A DNA stretch of 45,929 nucleotides from Hungatella sp. UBA5385 (GTDB lineage Bacteria; Bacillota; Clostridia; Lachnospirales; Lachnospiraceae): NCBI GenBank assembly GCA_002409995.1, contig DHOR01000057.1, positions 1 to 45,929 on the forward strand, written 5' to 3'. The notes beneath the pieces are model-generated. The model had not been told where the DNA came from and searched no databases. It was given only the letters and a program-made list of their open reading frames with translations. The number at the start of each line of letters is the position of its first letter. Positions within the stretch are counted from its first letter, which is position 1. Shown one piece after another: positions 30,860 to 38,823 of the stretch. The position numbers and the translations under genes are program-made.

Positions 30860-31897
30860 CTAACGCCCTCCATTTAACAGACCCCAGATGGTGGGAACTG
30901 TTTTTTTCATCATTCGGCCAATCAGATGGCTGAATACCACTACGAATAAAGGCATAAATAGAAAAATAACCAAGGGTATCACCGGAACAGGCGGGAGCAG
31001 GAATGCTCCCGTTTTATTAATTAAACGAACAATTGCAAAATGAGAGGCATACAGGAAAAAATTGTTCTTCATCCATTCCCTGGCTTCCGGCAGCCTTTGT
31101 TCCGGAACTGCCAGCCACAAACCAATAGGTACCAGTAGGCGCAGCAAAACGGTTGCTGCTGCTATCTCTCCCTTACCTGATCCTGGAAGATCTATTCCAC
31201 CTGCAAGTATTCCAAGGACTAACAGAACAATGCCTGTGGCGCACCTCTTTTTGCTCCATATGCTTTCCGCAATACTTTTTCCCCATATAGCTGCATAGGC
31301 AGCTGCAGAAAAATAAAGGCATGCATCCAGATTTAGAAAAGGCAGAGAAACACCTATATCAATCATCAGAAACAGACTCACAAGAAACAGCAGACCTAAC
31401 CAGATGCGTTTCATGATCAGGAATATAACAGGTGCCAGTATAATGAGCAATATCATCTGATAAAGATACCAAAACACATAATTATATCTATAGTTCAACA
31501 CTGCATCTGCTGCAGCCACAATGGAAAAGGGAATAATTCCCTTTCCAATAATATCTTTCAATACAGGAATACGGCTTCCTGCCACATATCCTATATAATA
31601 AAGCAGATTCCATACAATATAAGGCACCAGAATGCTCTTTATTCTGGAATTCCATTTCTGCCACAGGTATCTCAGAGAAAAATTACGAAAAAACAGGTAA
31701 GAAGAAATCAGGAAGAAACCAGGAACTGCTATCTGAGCAATCTTGCCCCCCAGAAACCGCTCCATGATATCTAATTTATAAGACAAAGTGTTCTTGCCTA
31801 AATATAACACTGCATTATAGGAATGAACCCAAATCACCAGAACACTAAACAGAAATGTGAACCAGTGTATTTTATTGCGAAACACTTTTTCCTCCAT
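30860..31897 (-). CDS. Membrane acyltransferase family 3 protein
   Basis: 345 residues with about ten hydrophobic segments, typical of acyltransferase-3 (OafA/WecH-type) proteins that O- or N-acylate surface sugars. The start has the usual HWFTFLFSVLVIWVHSYN, containing the conserved early histidine. VPGFFLISSYLFFRN and YRYNYVFWYLYQMI are further family-like segments. GGGAGG lies seven bases before the ATG. It has its own promoter. Substrate unknown; the neighbouring envelope genes suggest modification of a wall polymer or exopolysaccharide (inference). Confidence 0.82.
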   Translation of the reverse strand: MEEKVFRNKIHWFTFLFSVLVIWVHSYNAVLYLGKNTLSYKLDIMERFLGGKIAQIAVPGFFLISSYLFFRNFSLRYLWQKWNSRIKSILVPYIVWNLLYYIGYVAGSRIPVLKDIIGKGIIPFSIVAAADAVLNYRYNYVFWYLYQMILLIILAPVIFLIMKRIWLGLLFLVSLFLMIDIGVSLPFLNLDACLYFSAAAYAAIWGKSIAESIWSKKRCATGIVLLVLGILAGGIDLPGSGKGEIAAATVLLRLLVPIGLWLAVPEQRLPEAREWMKNNFFLYASHFAIVRLINKTGAFLLPPVPVIPLVIFLFMPLFVVVFSHLIGRMMKKTVPTIWGLLNGGR

Positions 31898-31926
31898 AAC
31901 TCTCCCTCCCTTCCATTTTAATATCT

Positions 31927-31956
31927 ATTCTATCATAGGATAAAAAGAACAGGCAA
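31927..31956 (-). promoter_or_regulatory. Promoter of the acyltransferase gene
   Basis: On the - strand TTGCCT (31951-31956) and TAGAAT (31927-31932) are 18 bp apart, with TG before the -10. Confidence 0.6.
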
Positions 31957-32015
31957 TGTTTTCTCTCTTAAAAAATTTGTCAGAAAATATTAATCTTATA
32001 TTTACATATTTTCCC

Positions 32016-32043
32016 TTAATTATAAGTATGGTTATGTTATAAT
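32016..32043 (+). promoter_or_regulatory. Extended -10 promoter of the subtilisin gene
   Basis: TATGTTATAAT carries a perfect -10 (32038-32043) with TG extension; the -35 (TTAATT, 32016-32021) is weak. Confidence 0.6.
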
Positions 32044-32094
32044 GATTGGACATGACATCAATATTTTATTTTGCATTACAGAAGGAGAACCTTT

Positions 32095-33321
32095 ATGACA
32101 AAATATAGAGTACCCATTGTTTCTATAACATTAGTATTTTTACTTACATTGGCCCCATTTTCGGTTTATGCCGCAGATGAAACCTTATCCACTTTTGCAA
32201 TAGGGCCTGGACTTGTTAATCTTTCACCTGCAGATGAATATGCTACCTATCAGTGGGGGCTGAAGAATGACGGAGAGTTCAAGCTTGTAGAGTTAAAAGA
32301 AAAGTTTCGTTCTGTCGCCAACATCTACAACAAAAAGGAAAACGCTCATGGTCCGGGTAATTATGAATCAACAGTGACCAATGCCATTACTGGAATTGAT
32401 ATTAATATTAAACCTGCCTGGGATTTATATGCACAATCCGAAAACAAACGCTCTGTCATTGTAGCTGTTATTGACACTGGGATCGATTATAATCACCCAG
32501 ATCTTCAGAATTCTATGTGGACAAATCCAGGCGAGGTCCCCGGAGATGGCATTGATAATGATGGAAATGGATATGTTGATGACATTTACGGCTGGAACTT
32601 TTACGAAAACAATAATCAGATATTCAAAGGAGAAGAGGACAGTCACGGAACCCATGCAGCAGGAACCATTGCAGCTTCAAGAGGTAATTTTGGAATTACC
32701 GGCATTGCAGATAATCAGTACGTTAAAATCATGTCACTAAAAGCTTTAGGTGGCAGCAATGGTACAGGATCTCCTGCGGCTGTCATTGAGGCAGTCCGCT
32801 ATGCAGAGGCAAATGGAGCTTCCATCTGCAACCTGAGCATGGGGACTCTTGGGCATAACGAGGAATTAGCCCAGATAATCCAGAATTCCAAGATGCTATT
32901 TGTTGTAGCCTGCGGAAATGGCACTGCAGCAGGAATCGGCTTTAACACAGACAGATATCCTGTATATCCAGCCTCCTATCCCTATGATAATGTAATATCA
33001 GTAGCCAATCTTCTATTTAACGGCACACTGAGCAAGGATTCCAATTTCGGACCTGTAAGTGTTGATATCGCTGCTCCTGGATGCTATATACTAAGCACCA
33101 TTCCTGATAATGGATATGGATTTATGAGCGGAACCTCCATGGCTGCGCCTATGGTCACCGGTGTGGCAGCTATGCTTTATTCCTATCAGCCTGATCTATC
33201 TCTTCTTCAGGTGAAACAAATCCTCTTAGATTCCAGCCGAAAACTGGATGGCTTAAATGGCTGGCTGGTCAGCAATGGCATGTTAGATGCCTATGCCGCC
33301 CTGACATGGAACCAGAACTAA
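32095..33321 (+). CDS. Secreted subtilisin-like serine protease (peptidase S8)
   Basis: 408 residues from the ATG at 32095, which follows AGAAGGAG. A signal peptide (basic TKYR, hydrophobic VPIVSITLVFLLTLAPF, cleavage near VYA-AD, about 26) directs export. The catalytic triad is complete: D127 (VIDTGID), H184 (SHGTHAAGT) and S348 (GTSMAAP), with oxyanion N275 (ACGNGT). The segment DGIDNDGNGYVDD (151-163) is a calcium-binding-like loop typical of this subgroup. The region between signal peptide and catalytic domain (about 27-100) is shorter than and unlike the common I9 propeptide. No wall anchor or repeats are seen, so it is probably released or membrane-associated. Confidence 0.93.
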   Translation: MTKYRVPIVSITLVFLLTLAPFSVYAADETLSTFAIGPGLVNLSPADEYATYQWGLKNDGEFKLVELKEKFRSVANIYNKKENAHGPGNYESTVTNAITGIDINIKPAWDLYAQSENKRSVIVAVIDTGIDYNHPDLQNSMWTNPGEVPGDGIDNDGNGYVDDIYGWNFYENNNQIFKGEEDSHGTHAAGTIAASRGNFGITGIADNQYVKIMSLKALGGSNGTGSPAAVIEAVRYAEANGASICNLSMGTLGHNEELAQIIQNSKMLFVVACGNGTAAGIGFNTDRYPVYPASYPYDNVISVANLLFNGTLSKDSNFGPVSVDIAAPGCYILSTIPDNGYGFMSGTSMAAPMVTGVAAMLYSYQPDLSLLQVKQILLDSSRKLDGLNGWLVSNGMLDAYAALTWNQN

Positions 33322-33335
33322 ATAAAAAATCTAAA

Positions 33336-33375
33336 AACCGCAGCTTCAGATTATAAAACATCTGAAACTGCGGTT
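33336..33375. terminator. Bidirectional terminator between the protease and DUF5722 genes
   Basis: AACCGCAGCTTCAGAT (33336-33351) pairs with 33360-33375 with one mismatch. On the - strand TTTTTAGATTTTTT follows; on the + strand TTCTCTT. The flanking genes converge. Confidence 0.9.
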
Positions 33376-33383
33376 CTCTTATA

Positions 33384-35087
33384 TCATTTTTTCTCAAATC
33401 TGCTCCATTTGAAATTAGGAACTACATCTGACCAGTTTTGAATACCAATTATAGGTTTTGCAAACTCAGTAGCTTCAAGAGTATAATTCTTTTTATCGAT
33501 ATCACGGAATACCTGCCAGATCTTACGTCTCTTGGTTGCAACAATATTCTCTCCATTGTTCATGGAACATTCCCACAATCCGAAGGAAAGTCCGCTTCTC
33601 ACCTCTACAGGTGCATCTACCTGACGGCTTAGAATATAAGCATCAATATGAGGATTGCTGTCTACCAGATAATAGGAATATGCATAGGCTGCTGCCTGAA
33701 TCTGTGAAACATCACCTCTGGTTAAGCTGGTGCCTGTAAATCCCTGTTCTGTCAGAATAATGGGGCGCACCTGCCCGCCTGCAGTTTTGAGAGAATCCTG
33801 TGCCATATAATCTGTCAGGATACTTAAGTTCTGAAAGTTAATAACAGGAGAATTATAATCATAGGTAATAAGTCCTGTGTTTTCATCATCCCAGAATTCC
33901 GGTTCTGTCATAGGCGCAGGATATGGATGATATGAAAGCCCCCATTCCATCTGTCCCTGTTCCTTACAAATCCGATTGAAGGTATCAACAATTCCCTTAC
34001 CTGTATACTTCACCTTATTATCATAATCAGTGTTCCAGTTATAATCCAATGAGAAATAAACTCTGTCACTTGCACTGGTGCTCTTAATTGCTGTATAGAA
34101 TACACGGAATGCATTCTGATAAGCCTGAACATAGCTGTCAATATCCCATGCACCTGTATAGTTCCACTGCTGATTATTGATTTCATTACCGATGATCCAG
34201 TTAGAAATTTTACCCTGATATCCATTAGAACCATCATATCTCTCAGCAAGGAAAGAAGCAATAGCTCTGGTTTCATCAAAGCCTTCCTTAGTTGCTGTAT
34301 TAAAAAGATAATAGAAAGCTGTAGAAGACTTCTTAGTTCCTGGATAAATCAGGTTTGGAGTATTATCATTCCAGCCATTTAAGATGATAGCAGTTACTGT
34401 CATGCCTTTTCCAGAAAATGCACTGATTGTTTTATCATATCCGGCAATAATGTTCTTATCAAAATGATAGGTTTTCCCCTCAAATTGATAGTCGATTCCC
34501 TGTCCTAAAATCTGATGGAAAGCAATATTAACTGCAACATGCTTTACACCTAAATCAAAGGCATCTGCCAGCATATTAAGCTCAATATTAAGTCCCTTCT
34601 TAGTTAAAGGATCAACAAAAGCCTGGGTATTCTTAGCTATAAGCTCCGGATTGGTAACATATTGATGATTACTGATCTCAATATACTTAGTTCCATCCCA
34701 TACTGCCAATACAAACTTGCTGTAAAGCTTATCCTCAGCAGTGTTATGGTTAAGAGGCAATGTAAAGCTTAAGGAATCTGACAATGCAGCTGAACCAGCA
34801 TAATCGGTTCTTCCTTCCAGGTTGCTCTGATATGGCTGCAGCTCCACCAGATAGATGACTCCATCTGTTCCTGTCATATCGCCGCTTGCGGTTGCTTTAA
34901 TAGTTATTGTACTTTTATCAGAATTGATCAGGCAGGAATTAATAGCTGCCTGTACCTGAGGTACAAATGCCTCTTGCTGTGTCTGATCTACTGGGTTAGT
35001 AGCCCAGGCAGCAGTTGTAACTCCAAAACACATAAGAGCTGCTGCTAAAGCACCTGCTGCTCTTCTGCCTATCCTAAATCGTTTCAT
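33384..35087 (-). CDS. Secreted DUF5722-type protein, glycoside hydrolase clan A-like
   Basis: 567 residues from the ATG at 35087, which follows GGAGGG. The signal peptide (RFRIGRRAAG plus hydrophobic core, cleavage near AWA-T at 29) directs export. About 40-145 is a beta-sandwich-like domain; about 150-567 looks like a TIM barrel. The two acidic residues expected for a clan A retaining glycosidase are placed plausibly: E302 after Asn in IIGNEINN at the end of strand 4, and E447 in ILTEQGF at the end of strand 7. FSLDYNWN and LSYHPYPAP also fit strands of such a barrel. The family name is from memory of similar Lachnospiraceae proteins. Substrate unknown; catalysis is an inference. Confidence 0.72.
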   Translation of the reverse strand: MKRFRIGRRAAGALAAALMCFGVTTAAWATNPVDQTQQEAFVPQVQAAINSCLINSDKSTITIKATASGDMTGTDGVIYLVELQPYQSNLEGRTDYAGSAALSDSLSFTLPLNHNTAEDKLYSKFVLAVWDGTKYIEISNHQYVTNPELIAKNTQAFVDPLTKKGLNIELNMLADAFDLGVKHVAVNIAFHQILGQGIDYQFEGKTYHFDKNIIAGYDKTISAFSGKGMTVTAIILNGWNDNTPNLIYPGTKKSSTAFYYLFNTATKEGFDETRAIASFLAERYDGSNGYQGKISNWIIGNEINNQQWNYTGAWDIDSYVQAYQNAFRVFYTAIKSTSASDRVYFSLDYNWNTDYDNKVKYTGKGIVDTFNRICKEQGQMEWGLSYHPYPAPMTEPEFWDDENTGLITYDYNSPVINFQNLSILTDYMAQDSLKTAGGQVRPIILTEQGFTGTSLTRGDVSQIQAAAYAYSYYLVDSNPHIDAYILSRQVDAPVEVRSGLSFGLWECSMNNGENIVATKRRKIWQVFRDIDKKNYTLEATEFAKPIIGIQNWSDVVPNFKWSRFEKK

Positions 35088-35127
35088 AATAGTATCCCTC
35101 CATGTCATGAAAATCAGGTCCTCTATC

Positions 35128-35161
35128 ATGATACCCGTTTTACCGTTTATTTACAATAAAC
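35128..35161 (-). promoter_or_regulatory. Promoter of the DUF5722 gene with overlapping palindromic operator
   Basis: On the - strand TTGTAA (35151-35156) and TATCAT (35128-35133) are separated by 17 bp. The perfect palindrome GTTTATT-nnn-AATAAAC (35145-35161) overlaps the -35 box, a natural repressor site. Just upstream is a second imperfect palindrome (CGTATTTATAAAAATACTTACG). Confidence 0.55.
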
Positions 35162-35229
35162 TTTTTATTACGTATTTATAAAAATACTTACGATTTACCA
35201 CATTTTATGTTAACTGGAAAATTATAGCA

Positions 35230-36027
35230 TTAATATACCACGAAACTATGGGCAGTCACTACATCCAGCCAGTTTTTTGTCTGCATACGATTCGTAAAAG
35301 TATCTACTGACTCCATCCCCGGATAGAAGGACATCTGATATGCTTTTTTCCAGTCCTTATAAGCAACCTCATATTCAAAGATTTCCGGAAGCATCAGCTG
35401 ACAAGCACTTACATTCTTCAGTGCTGCCTTGGTCTGTTCCCCCAACTCCTTTAAAACCTGCTCCTGGGAAATGCAGAAGGTTGAACCTCCAATTCCATAC
35501 TTGGTTTCCACAGTTTTAATTGCCGGCACCATATCTCTGGCAGAGCTGCAGATCGCTCTGTCACCTGAAAGAAATACAACAGGAACTCCCATAGAAGCAG
35601 CTGTATAGCTGTTTAAAAGAAACTCACTCATGTAAGCTCCATTTAAACGAATATACTGACTGTTACCAGTTGATGTATGGCTGATTACAAATTCAGGATT
35701 GCCTGCTGCAGCATGGTAGCCAACATACAATACTGCATCAAAGGAGGAATCAAGACCAAACATCATATTATAAGGGTGTCCGCTTTTCCCTCTGATTAAC
35801 GTGACATAAGCAGGCATCTTCAGCGGGTCAATGTTGGAGGCATCTCCATGACCGTCTTTTACCACAATCTCATCTGCTCCGGCTTCATGAGCTGCCTGAC
35901 AGACTGCAAGAACCTCTTCTGTCATCTGCTCTGCACACGTCTGATATACTGCTTCATCTTTATGTGTTTCAGCCACAAAGCTGACACCACAGCAGCCTTC
36001 TATATCCGCACTGATAAATACCTTCAT
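35230..36027 (-). CDS. M55 family D-aminopeptidase (DppA-like)
   Basis: Zinc peptidase that removes N-terminal D-amino acids, 265 residues, cytoplasmic. Ligands match DppA of B. subtilis almost in number: D8 and E10 (SADIEG), H60 (KDGHGD), H105 (GYHAAAG) and E135 (YMSEFLLN); H117 in SHTST fits the proposed catalytic position. Likely substrates are D-Ala-containing peptides from cell-wall turnover. It begins 3 bp after the LtaS-like gene, and its ribosome binding site overlaps that gene's end, so the pair is co-transcribed and coupled. The functional link is an inference. Confidence 0.92.
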   Translation of the reverse strand: MKVFISADIEGCCGVSFVAETHKDEAVYQTCAEQMTEEVLAVCQAAHEAGADEIVVKDGHGDASNIDPLKMPAYVTLIRGKSGHPYNMMFGLDSSFDAVLYVGYHAAAGNPEFVISHTSTGNSQYIRLNGAYMSEFLLNSYTAASMGVPVVFLSGDRAICSSARDMVPAIKTVETKYGIGGSTFCISQEQVLKELGEQTKAALKNVSACQLMLPEIFEYEVAYKDWKKAYQMSFYPGMESVDTFTNRMQTKNWLDVVTAHSFVVY

Positions 36028-36030
36028 CTC

Positions 36031-37899
36031 CTATTCCTCCTGTTCTTTTTCTATAGTAAATAATTCTGTATATTTTTTCGAATCATAGCTATGGTTATAT
36101 ACAAGATATTCATAATCCCGCAGCAGTTCTGTATATGGAAAATCCTCATTTGAAGTCTCTGACCATTTATAATATACATTATTGGAATCTATACAGCCCA
36201 GTGTATGGATTACCGGAAGTTCTTCTTCCATTGACATCAGAAACTTTTCATAAGACGTCATCTCTAAGCCTGCCTGCTGTAAAAGCTCAGACCCCAGATA
36301 AAAGGCACTGATTTTATCTTTTGTTTGAGACTCAGTTTCATAATTGGTCCAGATAATAAATGGAGTTTCATACCACATAATCCGTTTGTCTCTTGGCACT
36401 TCATCACTTGACATTCCTGCGATTTCATCATAGAATTCATCTTCAAGGCTTGGCTGGTGATCCCCAAACATAACAATCATTGTAGGCTCATCACTGGCTT
36501 CAAAATAATTGATTAGATATTCAAAAGCCTCATCAGAGCGCTTCATTAAGGAAAGGAACTGATCTGCCTTGGGGTATTTTCCTTCCATGGAACCTGTCAG
36601 CCAGACTTCCTGCGGAAAGTCATCATACATAGTTTCATAGCCGCCATGATTCTGCATTGTTACATTAAACAGAAAGAGACGGTCTGTTGGATTCTTTTTT
36701 CCTTCCACCTGTTTAATAAGAGCTTCATAGTCCCCCTGATCACTAACGTAATTTCTCAGAAGTTTACTGTCTGTGTAATAGTCTTCATCTAAAAACTCAT
36801 CAAATCCCATATTGGCATATGTTTCTTTACGGTTCCAGTTATCTCCCGGATATGGATGCATAGCAACCGCCTCATAGCCCTGGTCCTTTAAAGTACTGAC
36901 AAGGCTGAAGGTTTCCGGCTTCACGTAAAACTGATACGCACTGATATTGTAAGGCAGATGAATCATGGAATCCCCAATGAGGAATTCAAACTCTGAATTG
37001 CTGGTCATGGAACCAAAAACAGGCATGACAAGATTGCCTTTTATGGTATTCTCTTTTAAACTGTTAAGAAAAGGAAAATATTCCTGATTGGTTTCAAATG
37101 TTCCTGCAGCCTTAAGATCTGTCAGACTCTCATTCATAATGCAGATAATGTTAACAGGGGTTGTAATATCCTCTTCTAAATCCACCTCTGAATTACTAAC
37201 AAGATACACATCCTTTGCTTTAATATCATTCTCTATACGTTTTAACTGTTCATAACTATAATCATAAGGTTTTTTCTTTACAGCATATTGTAAAGAAATA
37301 GCATTAGCCCCAATAAAACCATACTCCTGAAAAGATGTGTTCAAATCCCATGTGTTGATCACATATTGTTGGGATGGCATCAAGATCCCAAAGAACCAGA
37401 AAATATAACAGACCGCAGCTGTTACAGAAGCACCTGCCCATATCAGTTTAAACTTTATTCCTTTTACTTTTCTGGGGAAAATAAAAGCCACAAGATTTAT
37501 AAGAACAATTAAAACTCCTGCTATAACCATTTCCTTAGTGATTATGTATTCATAATGCCCGGAAACTGACAATGCGGTTTTCAACGCCCATATATCCCAA
37601 TACATAATAGGTTGTCCTCTGAAAGACACAACAAAGGTTTCTGCCAGAGACAATATATAAAGGAGTATGGAAACTACCGGAATTGTAATTTTTGTTGTTC
37701 CTGTAATTGCAAATACCAGAAGATAGAATATGCAAATCCATCCGATATTAAGAACTGCCATAAATATTGGTATTGTAAGGAGATTCCCTGTGACATACTC
37801 AAATAAAATATATGAAATACAGGGGATCAATATAAAAAAGACCGCAGTAAATAGATTCGGTACTTGTTTTTGTATTTTTTCAATCATGTCTTTCGTCAT
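36031..37899 (-). CDS. LtaS-like membrane sulfatase-fold enzyme (polyol-phosphate transferase)
   Basis: 622 residues. Five hydrophobic segments (about 14-35, 43-66, 71-92, 122-143, 153-174) are followed by an extracellular alkaline-phosphatase-superfamily domain (about 245-540). Metal and catalytic residues fit LtaS and its relatives: E257 (IMNESLTD), nucleophile T299 (GSMTSNSE), H418 (MQNHGGY), and D480-H481 (FGDHQP). The family transfers glycerol-phosphate or related groups onto lipoteichoic acid or glycans. The C-terminal 80 residues are acidic and unassigned. The first ATG has an AAAGGG 12 bases upstream; the second in-frame ATG four codons on is also possible. Confidence 0.87.
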   Translation of the reverse strand: MTKDMIEKIQKQVPNLFTAVFFILIPCISYILFEYVTGNLLTIPIFMAVLNIGWICIFYLLVFAITGTTKITIPVVSILLYILSLAETFVVSFRGQPIMYWDIWALKTALSVSGHYEYIITKEMVIAGVLIVLINLVAFIFPRKVKGIKFKLIWAGASVTAAVCYIFWFFGILMPSQQYVINTWDLNTSFQEYGFIGANAISLQYAVKKKPYDYSYEQLKRIENDIKAKDVYLVSNSEVDLEEDITTPVNIICIMNESLTDLKAAGTFETNQEYFPFLNSLKENTIKGNLVMPVFGSMTSNSEFEFLIGDSMIHLPYNISAYQFYVKPETFSLVSTLKDQGYEAVAMHPYPGDNWNRKETYANMGFDEFLDEDYYTDSKLLRNYVSDQGDYEALIKQVEGKKNPTDRLFLFNVTMQNHGGYETMYDDFPQEVWLTGSMEGKYPKADQFLSLMKRSDEAFEYLINYFEASDEPTMIVMFGDHQPSLEDEFYDEIAGMSSDEVPRDKRIMWYETPFIIWTNYETESQTKDKISAFYLGSELLQQAGLEMTSYEKFLMSMEEELPVIHTLGCIDSNNVYYKWSETSNEDFPYTELLRDYEYLVYNHSYDSKKYTELFTIEKEQEE

Positions 37900-37933
37900 T
37901 TATCACAAACCCTTTCTTCGCATGAATGAACCT

Positions 37934-37962
37934 ATCGTATCATAAACAATATAGGTTTACAA
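37934..37962 (-). promoter_or_regulatory. Promoter of the LtaS-like/M55 operon
   Basis: On the - strand TTGTAA (37957-37962) and TACGAT (37934-37939) lie 17 bp apart, with a TG just before the -10. Confidence 0.6.
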
Positions 37963-38160
37963 TAGGAAAGAATGCCCTTGTTTTCTATTATCTTTTCTTT
38001 GCTTTTCCATCTTAGATGTGTTACTATGTTAATAGTTATAAATTCTGTTTGTCTCAACACTATTATCATTCTTTTCGATATACTCAATGCAGACTGCTGT
38101 CGCAGATTATTTCCCTTAAAAGTCTTATAAGAATTCACAGTACATTTCTGTAACTAACTT
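37963..38160. other. Intergenic stretch with no recognisable gene
   Basis: AT-rich sequence between the LtaS-like gene promoter and the toxin locus. An open frame can be read on the - strand, but it lacks a ribosome binding site and protein-like composition. I see no terminator or repeat. Confidence 0.5.
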
Positions 38161-38208
38161 TGTACTTTGATAATATAGTTAACCAGGGAGCCGATGGGGC
38201 GATCAGCT

Positions 38209-38237
38209 CAGCCACCTACTTTTTGAAAAGGAGGCTG
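38209..38237 (+). promoter_or_regulatory. Hairpin hiding the toxin ribosome binding site
   Basis: CAGCC(A)CCT at 38209-38217 pairs with AGG(A)GGCTG at 38229-38237. The second arm contains the Shine-Dalgarno AGGAGG (38229-38234), nine bases before the toxin ATG. Translation would be repressed in this form. Confidence 0.65.
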
Positions 38238-38243
38238 GGGCTT

Positions 38244-38327
38244 ATGTATGTTACCTATAGTGATCTTTTCACTTTTGTTACCATGCTGTGTGCTGTATGT
38301 ACTTTAATTTATTTACAAAAAAAATAG
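38244..38327 (+). CDS. Small hydrophobic peptide, probable type I toxin (holin-like)
   Basis: 27 residues: MYVTYSDLFTFVTMLCAVCT, then LIYLQKK. A short polar N-terminus, one membrane-spanning segment (about 7-24) and a basic C-terminus are the build of type I toxins. The VTYSDLF-plus-hydrophobic pattern resembles peptides annotated as putative holin-like toxins in Firmicutes. It is too short for usual ORF calling. Support comes from the strong Shine-Dalgarno AGGAGG, the hairpin over that site, and an antisense RNA running into its stop codon from the opposite side. Such peptides insert in the membrane and depolarise it when overproduced. Toxicity has not been shown for this one. Confidence 0.75.
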   Translation: MYVTYSDLFTFVTMLCAVCTLIYLQKK

Positions 38328-38414
38328 CGCCCCCACCCGCAAAGTGTAGCGCTATTCTGTAGTAATACATAGACCGAGGTGGCTAGGCTTAATCTAGCTA
38401 TCGGCTCTCTTGTT
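38317..38414 (-). ncRNA. Antisense RNA, probable antitoxin of the type I locus
   Basis: A consensus promoter at 38421-38449 fires toward the toxin gene. An intrinsic terminator (AATAGCGC 38349-38356 region pairing with 38323-38330, then eight Ts at 38324-38317) ends the RNA over the toxin stop codon. The predicted length is about 98 nt. It overlaps the last bases of the toxin frame and its 3' UTR. Its 5' 40 nt copy the toxin mRNA leader and fold into a hairpin (CCGA/TCGG outer, GCTAG/CTAGC inner). No ORF is present. Confidence 0.75.
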
Positions 38415-38420
38415 AACTAT

Positions 38421-38449
38421 ATTATATGGTATAACTTCACTGTTGTCAA
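38421..38449 (-). promoter_or_regulatory. Promoter of the antisense RNA
   Basis: On the - strand TTGACA (38444-38449) and TATAAT (38421-38426) with a 17-bp spacer: a perfect consensus, much stronger than the toxin promoter (GATAAT with a poor -35). Confidence 0.92.
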
Positions 38450-38489
38450 ATCAATAAATTCAAAATTATTAAGAACACCTTTTGGTTAA

Positions 38490-38693
38490 GTAAAATGGCG
38501 TAACTCAATTCTTATCTCCTTTGGTTATGACCCGCTTAAATGTCCTATCTGCGGGCATACTATGGAATTTCTTGAACTTTACTACAGGCACAGAGCAGTT
38601 TCTTTACAAGAATTATATAGAAAATCTATGGAGAAATACCGTTGCCGCAGTCCCTCTGTTTATTCCGTCTTTTACAAAATCTCCCAGACATGA
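38490..38693 (+). pseudogene. C-terminal remnant of a transposase with zinc ribbon
   Basis: An open stretch of 67 codons without a start reads KWRNSILISFGYDPLKCPIC followed by GHTMEFLELYYRH and ends at TGA 38691-38693. FGYDPLKCPxCGHTM is the C-terminal pattern of IS91-like or related transposases. The rest of the gene is absent upstream, where an in-frame stop and the antisense promoter lie. A + strand terminator at 38759-38785 probably belonged to it. Confidence 0.6.
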
Positions 38694-38758
38694 TAAAATC
38701 ACTTTATCTTATTACACGGGAGGTTCCCATTTTTACTTTTGGACATGGACTAGTTTCC

Positions 38759-38785
38759 GTGCCCTGCCTTCGTAGGGCACTTTTT
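38759..38785 (+). terminator. Intrinsic terminator on the + strand
   Basis: GTGCCCT (38759-38765) pairs with AGGGCAC (38774-38780), followed by TTTTT. It would end transcripts from the transposase remnant or read-through from the toxin gene, before they meet tuf. Confidence 0.85.
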
Positions 38786-38823
38786 CTCTGTATTGGATAG
38801 TTCAACGAACTTTCCTAATACAT

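Larger units (their letters stand above)
38166..38426. repeat. Inverted duplication of promoter plus leader flanking the toxin locus
   Basis: The + strand region 38178-38217 (GTTAAC-AG-GAGCCGAT ... AGCCACCT) and the - strand region 38417-38377 are close copies. The similarity extends upstream to the -10 boxes (GATAATATAGTTAAC versus TATAATATAGTTAAC). The two copies face each other, so both RNAs start with nearly the same 40-nt leader. Confidence 0.85.

Noticed and set aside
37932..38138. 68-residue open frame on the - strand
   Set aside because: No ribosome binding site, low-complexity AT-rich codons and no recognisable motif.
38178..38417. Classical Fst/par toxin system
   Set aside because: The peptide does not resemble Fst, and the repeats are inverted, not direct, so the label would be misleading.
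38521..38775. 84-residue open frame on the + strand
   Set aside because: It overlaps the transposase remnant in another frame, and its composition is not protein-like; the zinc-ribbon frame explains the region better.
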